Part shown: in pieces, positions 63,747 through 64,000 of the stretch
Numbering within the stretch: position 1 is the stretch's first letter
How the letters are laid out: the number at the start of each line of letters is the position of its first letter
Source of the DNA: Paenibacillus sp. FSL K6-0276
GTDB taxonomy: Bacteria; Bacillota; Bacilli; Paenibacillales; Paenibacillaceae
Assembly: GCF_037977235.1 (NCBI RefSeq)
Contig: NZ_CP150276.1
Location: 3,038,001 to 3,102,000 of the forward strand
Direction: 5' to 3'
Length of the DNA: 64,000 bases
The notes under the pieces: generated by a model
The model's database searches: none
Seen by the model: only the letters and a program-made list of their open reading frames with translations
Told to the model about the DNA's origin: nothing
Program-made: the position numbers and the translations under genes

Positions 63747-64000
63747 ATGAAAAAAATATTAAGTATTGTTTTGCTTGAAGATGATTTATTCGGAAAACTT
63801 GTTTGTAAGATGGAAAAAGTTTTTGGCATTCGTTTACCTTACGAAAACAAAAAAAGGTCGTTTTATTGCTGAAGGTGACACGGTTACTTATAAAGTCATA
63901 CTTGTAGATAGAGTAGACGACCTTAGTGATTTGTTGTGTGATGAACATCACACTTTAGATATTCGTATCGATATGGATGAATCCTTCAACTATGAAAAAT
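63747..64000 (+). pseudogene. Immunity-like gene start with frameshift in an A7 tract (runs off right edge)
   Basis: AAGGAGGT precedes ATG 63747. The first frame (MKKILSIVLLEDDLFGKLVC ... LPYENKK) stops at 63872. From the seven-A run at 63849-63855 the sense continues in another frame as GRFIAEGDTVTYKVILVDRV, DDLSDLLCDEHHTLDIRI to the window edge. Removing one A restores one protein of over 84 residues. Family unknown. Confidence 0.45.

Overview
The window looks like chromosomal DNA from a spore-forming member of the Paenibacillaceae, most likely Paenibacillus. The reasons are a tricistronic gerA-type germinant receptor operon, a small acid-soluble spore protein Tlp gene, strong AGGAGG ribosome binding sites with frequent TTG and GTG starts, CcpA-type cre boxes, many cupin-AraC regulators, and large secreted multidomain glycosidases. 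The species call is inference from gene content. I see no rRNA, tRNA, CRISPR array or prophage.

Left part (1-13.7 kb): the 3' part of a degenerate UvrA-like gene; an overlapping nosD-nosL-nosY-nosF-tlpA operon behind a perfect FNR-type palindrome (copper-site maturation genes for nitrous oxide reductase, but without nosZ here); a PocR-AraC regulator facing a glycerol dehydrogenase / dihydroxyacetone kinase pair; a YgbA-type nitric-oxide-linked protein; a broken HD phosphohydrolase; CapA and GDPD proteins.

Middle (13.7-33 kb): two divergent AraC modules for sugar or polyol oxidation (Gfo/Idh/MocA dehydrogenases with TIM-barrel isomerases, and ThuA with a second dehydrogenase) flank a nucleoside-transporter remnant. 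Next come a MarR-controlled azoreductase/MFS group with twin operators, an AraC-GH39 fusion that has lost one catalytic glutamate, a cre-preceded esterase, an unexplained GC-richer non-coding tract, and the germination operon.

Right-centre (33-54 kb): decayed genes and an IS3-type remnant, two tandem APH-fold kinases, a secreted GH85 endo-N-acetylglucosaminidase with a cre inside its promoter, rifampin phosphotransferase, a TetR/epimerase pair with a zinc-ribbon tail, tlp, and a secreted GH110 protein carrying discoidin, cohesin-like, FIVAR and dockerin modules. GH110, GH85 and their cre sites suggest a catabolite-repressed system for trimming host or environmental glycoproteins. A MarR gene and a membrane-protein/NmrA pair follow.

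Right end (54-64 kb): small AT-rich, immunity-like genes (SMI1/KNR4, DUF5713-like, unknowns) interleaved with frameshifted and truncated copies. This resembles the immunity array of a polymorphic toxin locus whose toxin lies outside the window. Several frameshifts are single-base changes, most of them in homopolymers, so assembly error must be separated from real decay.
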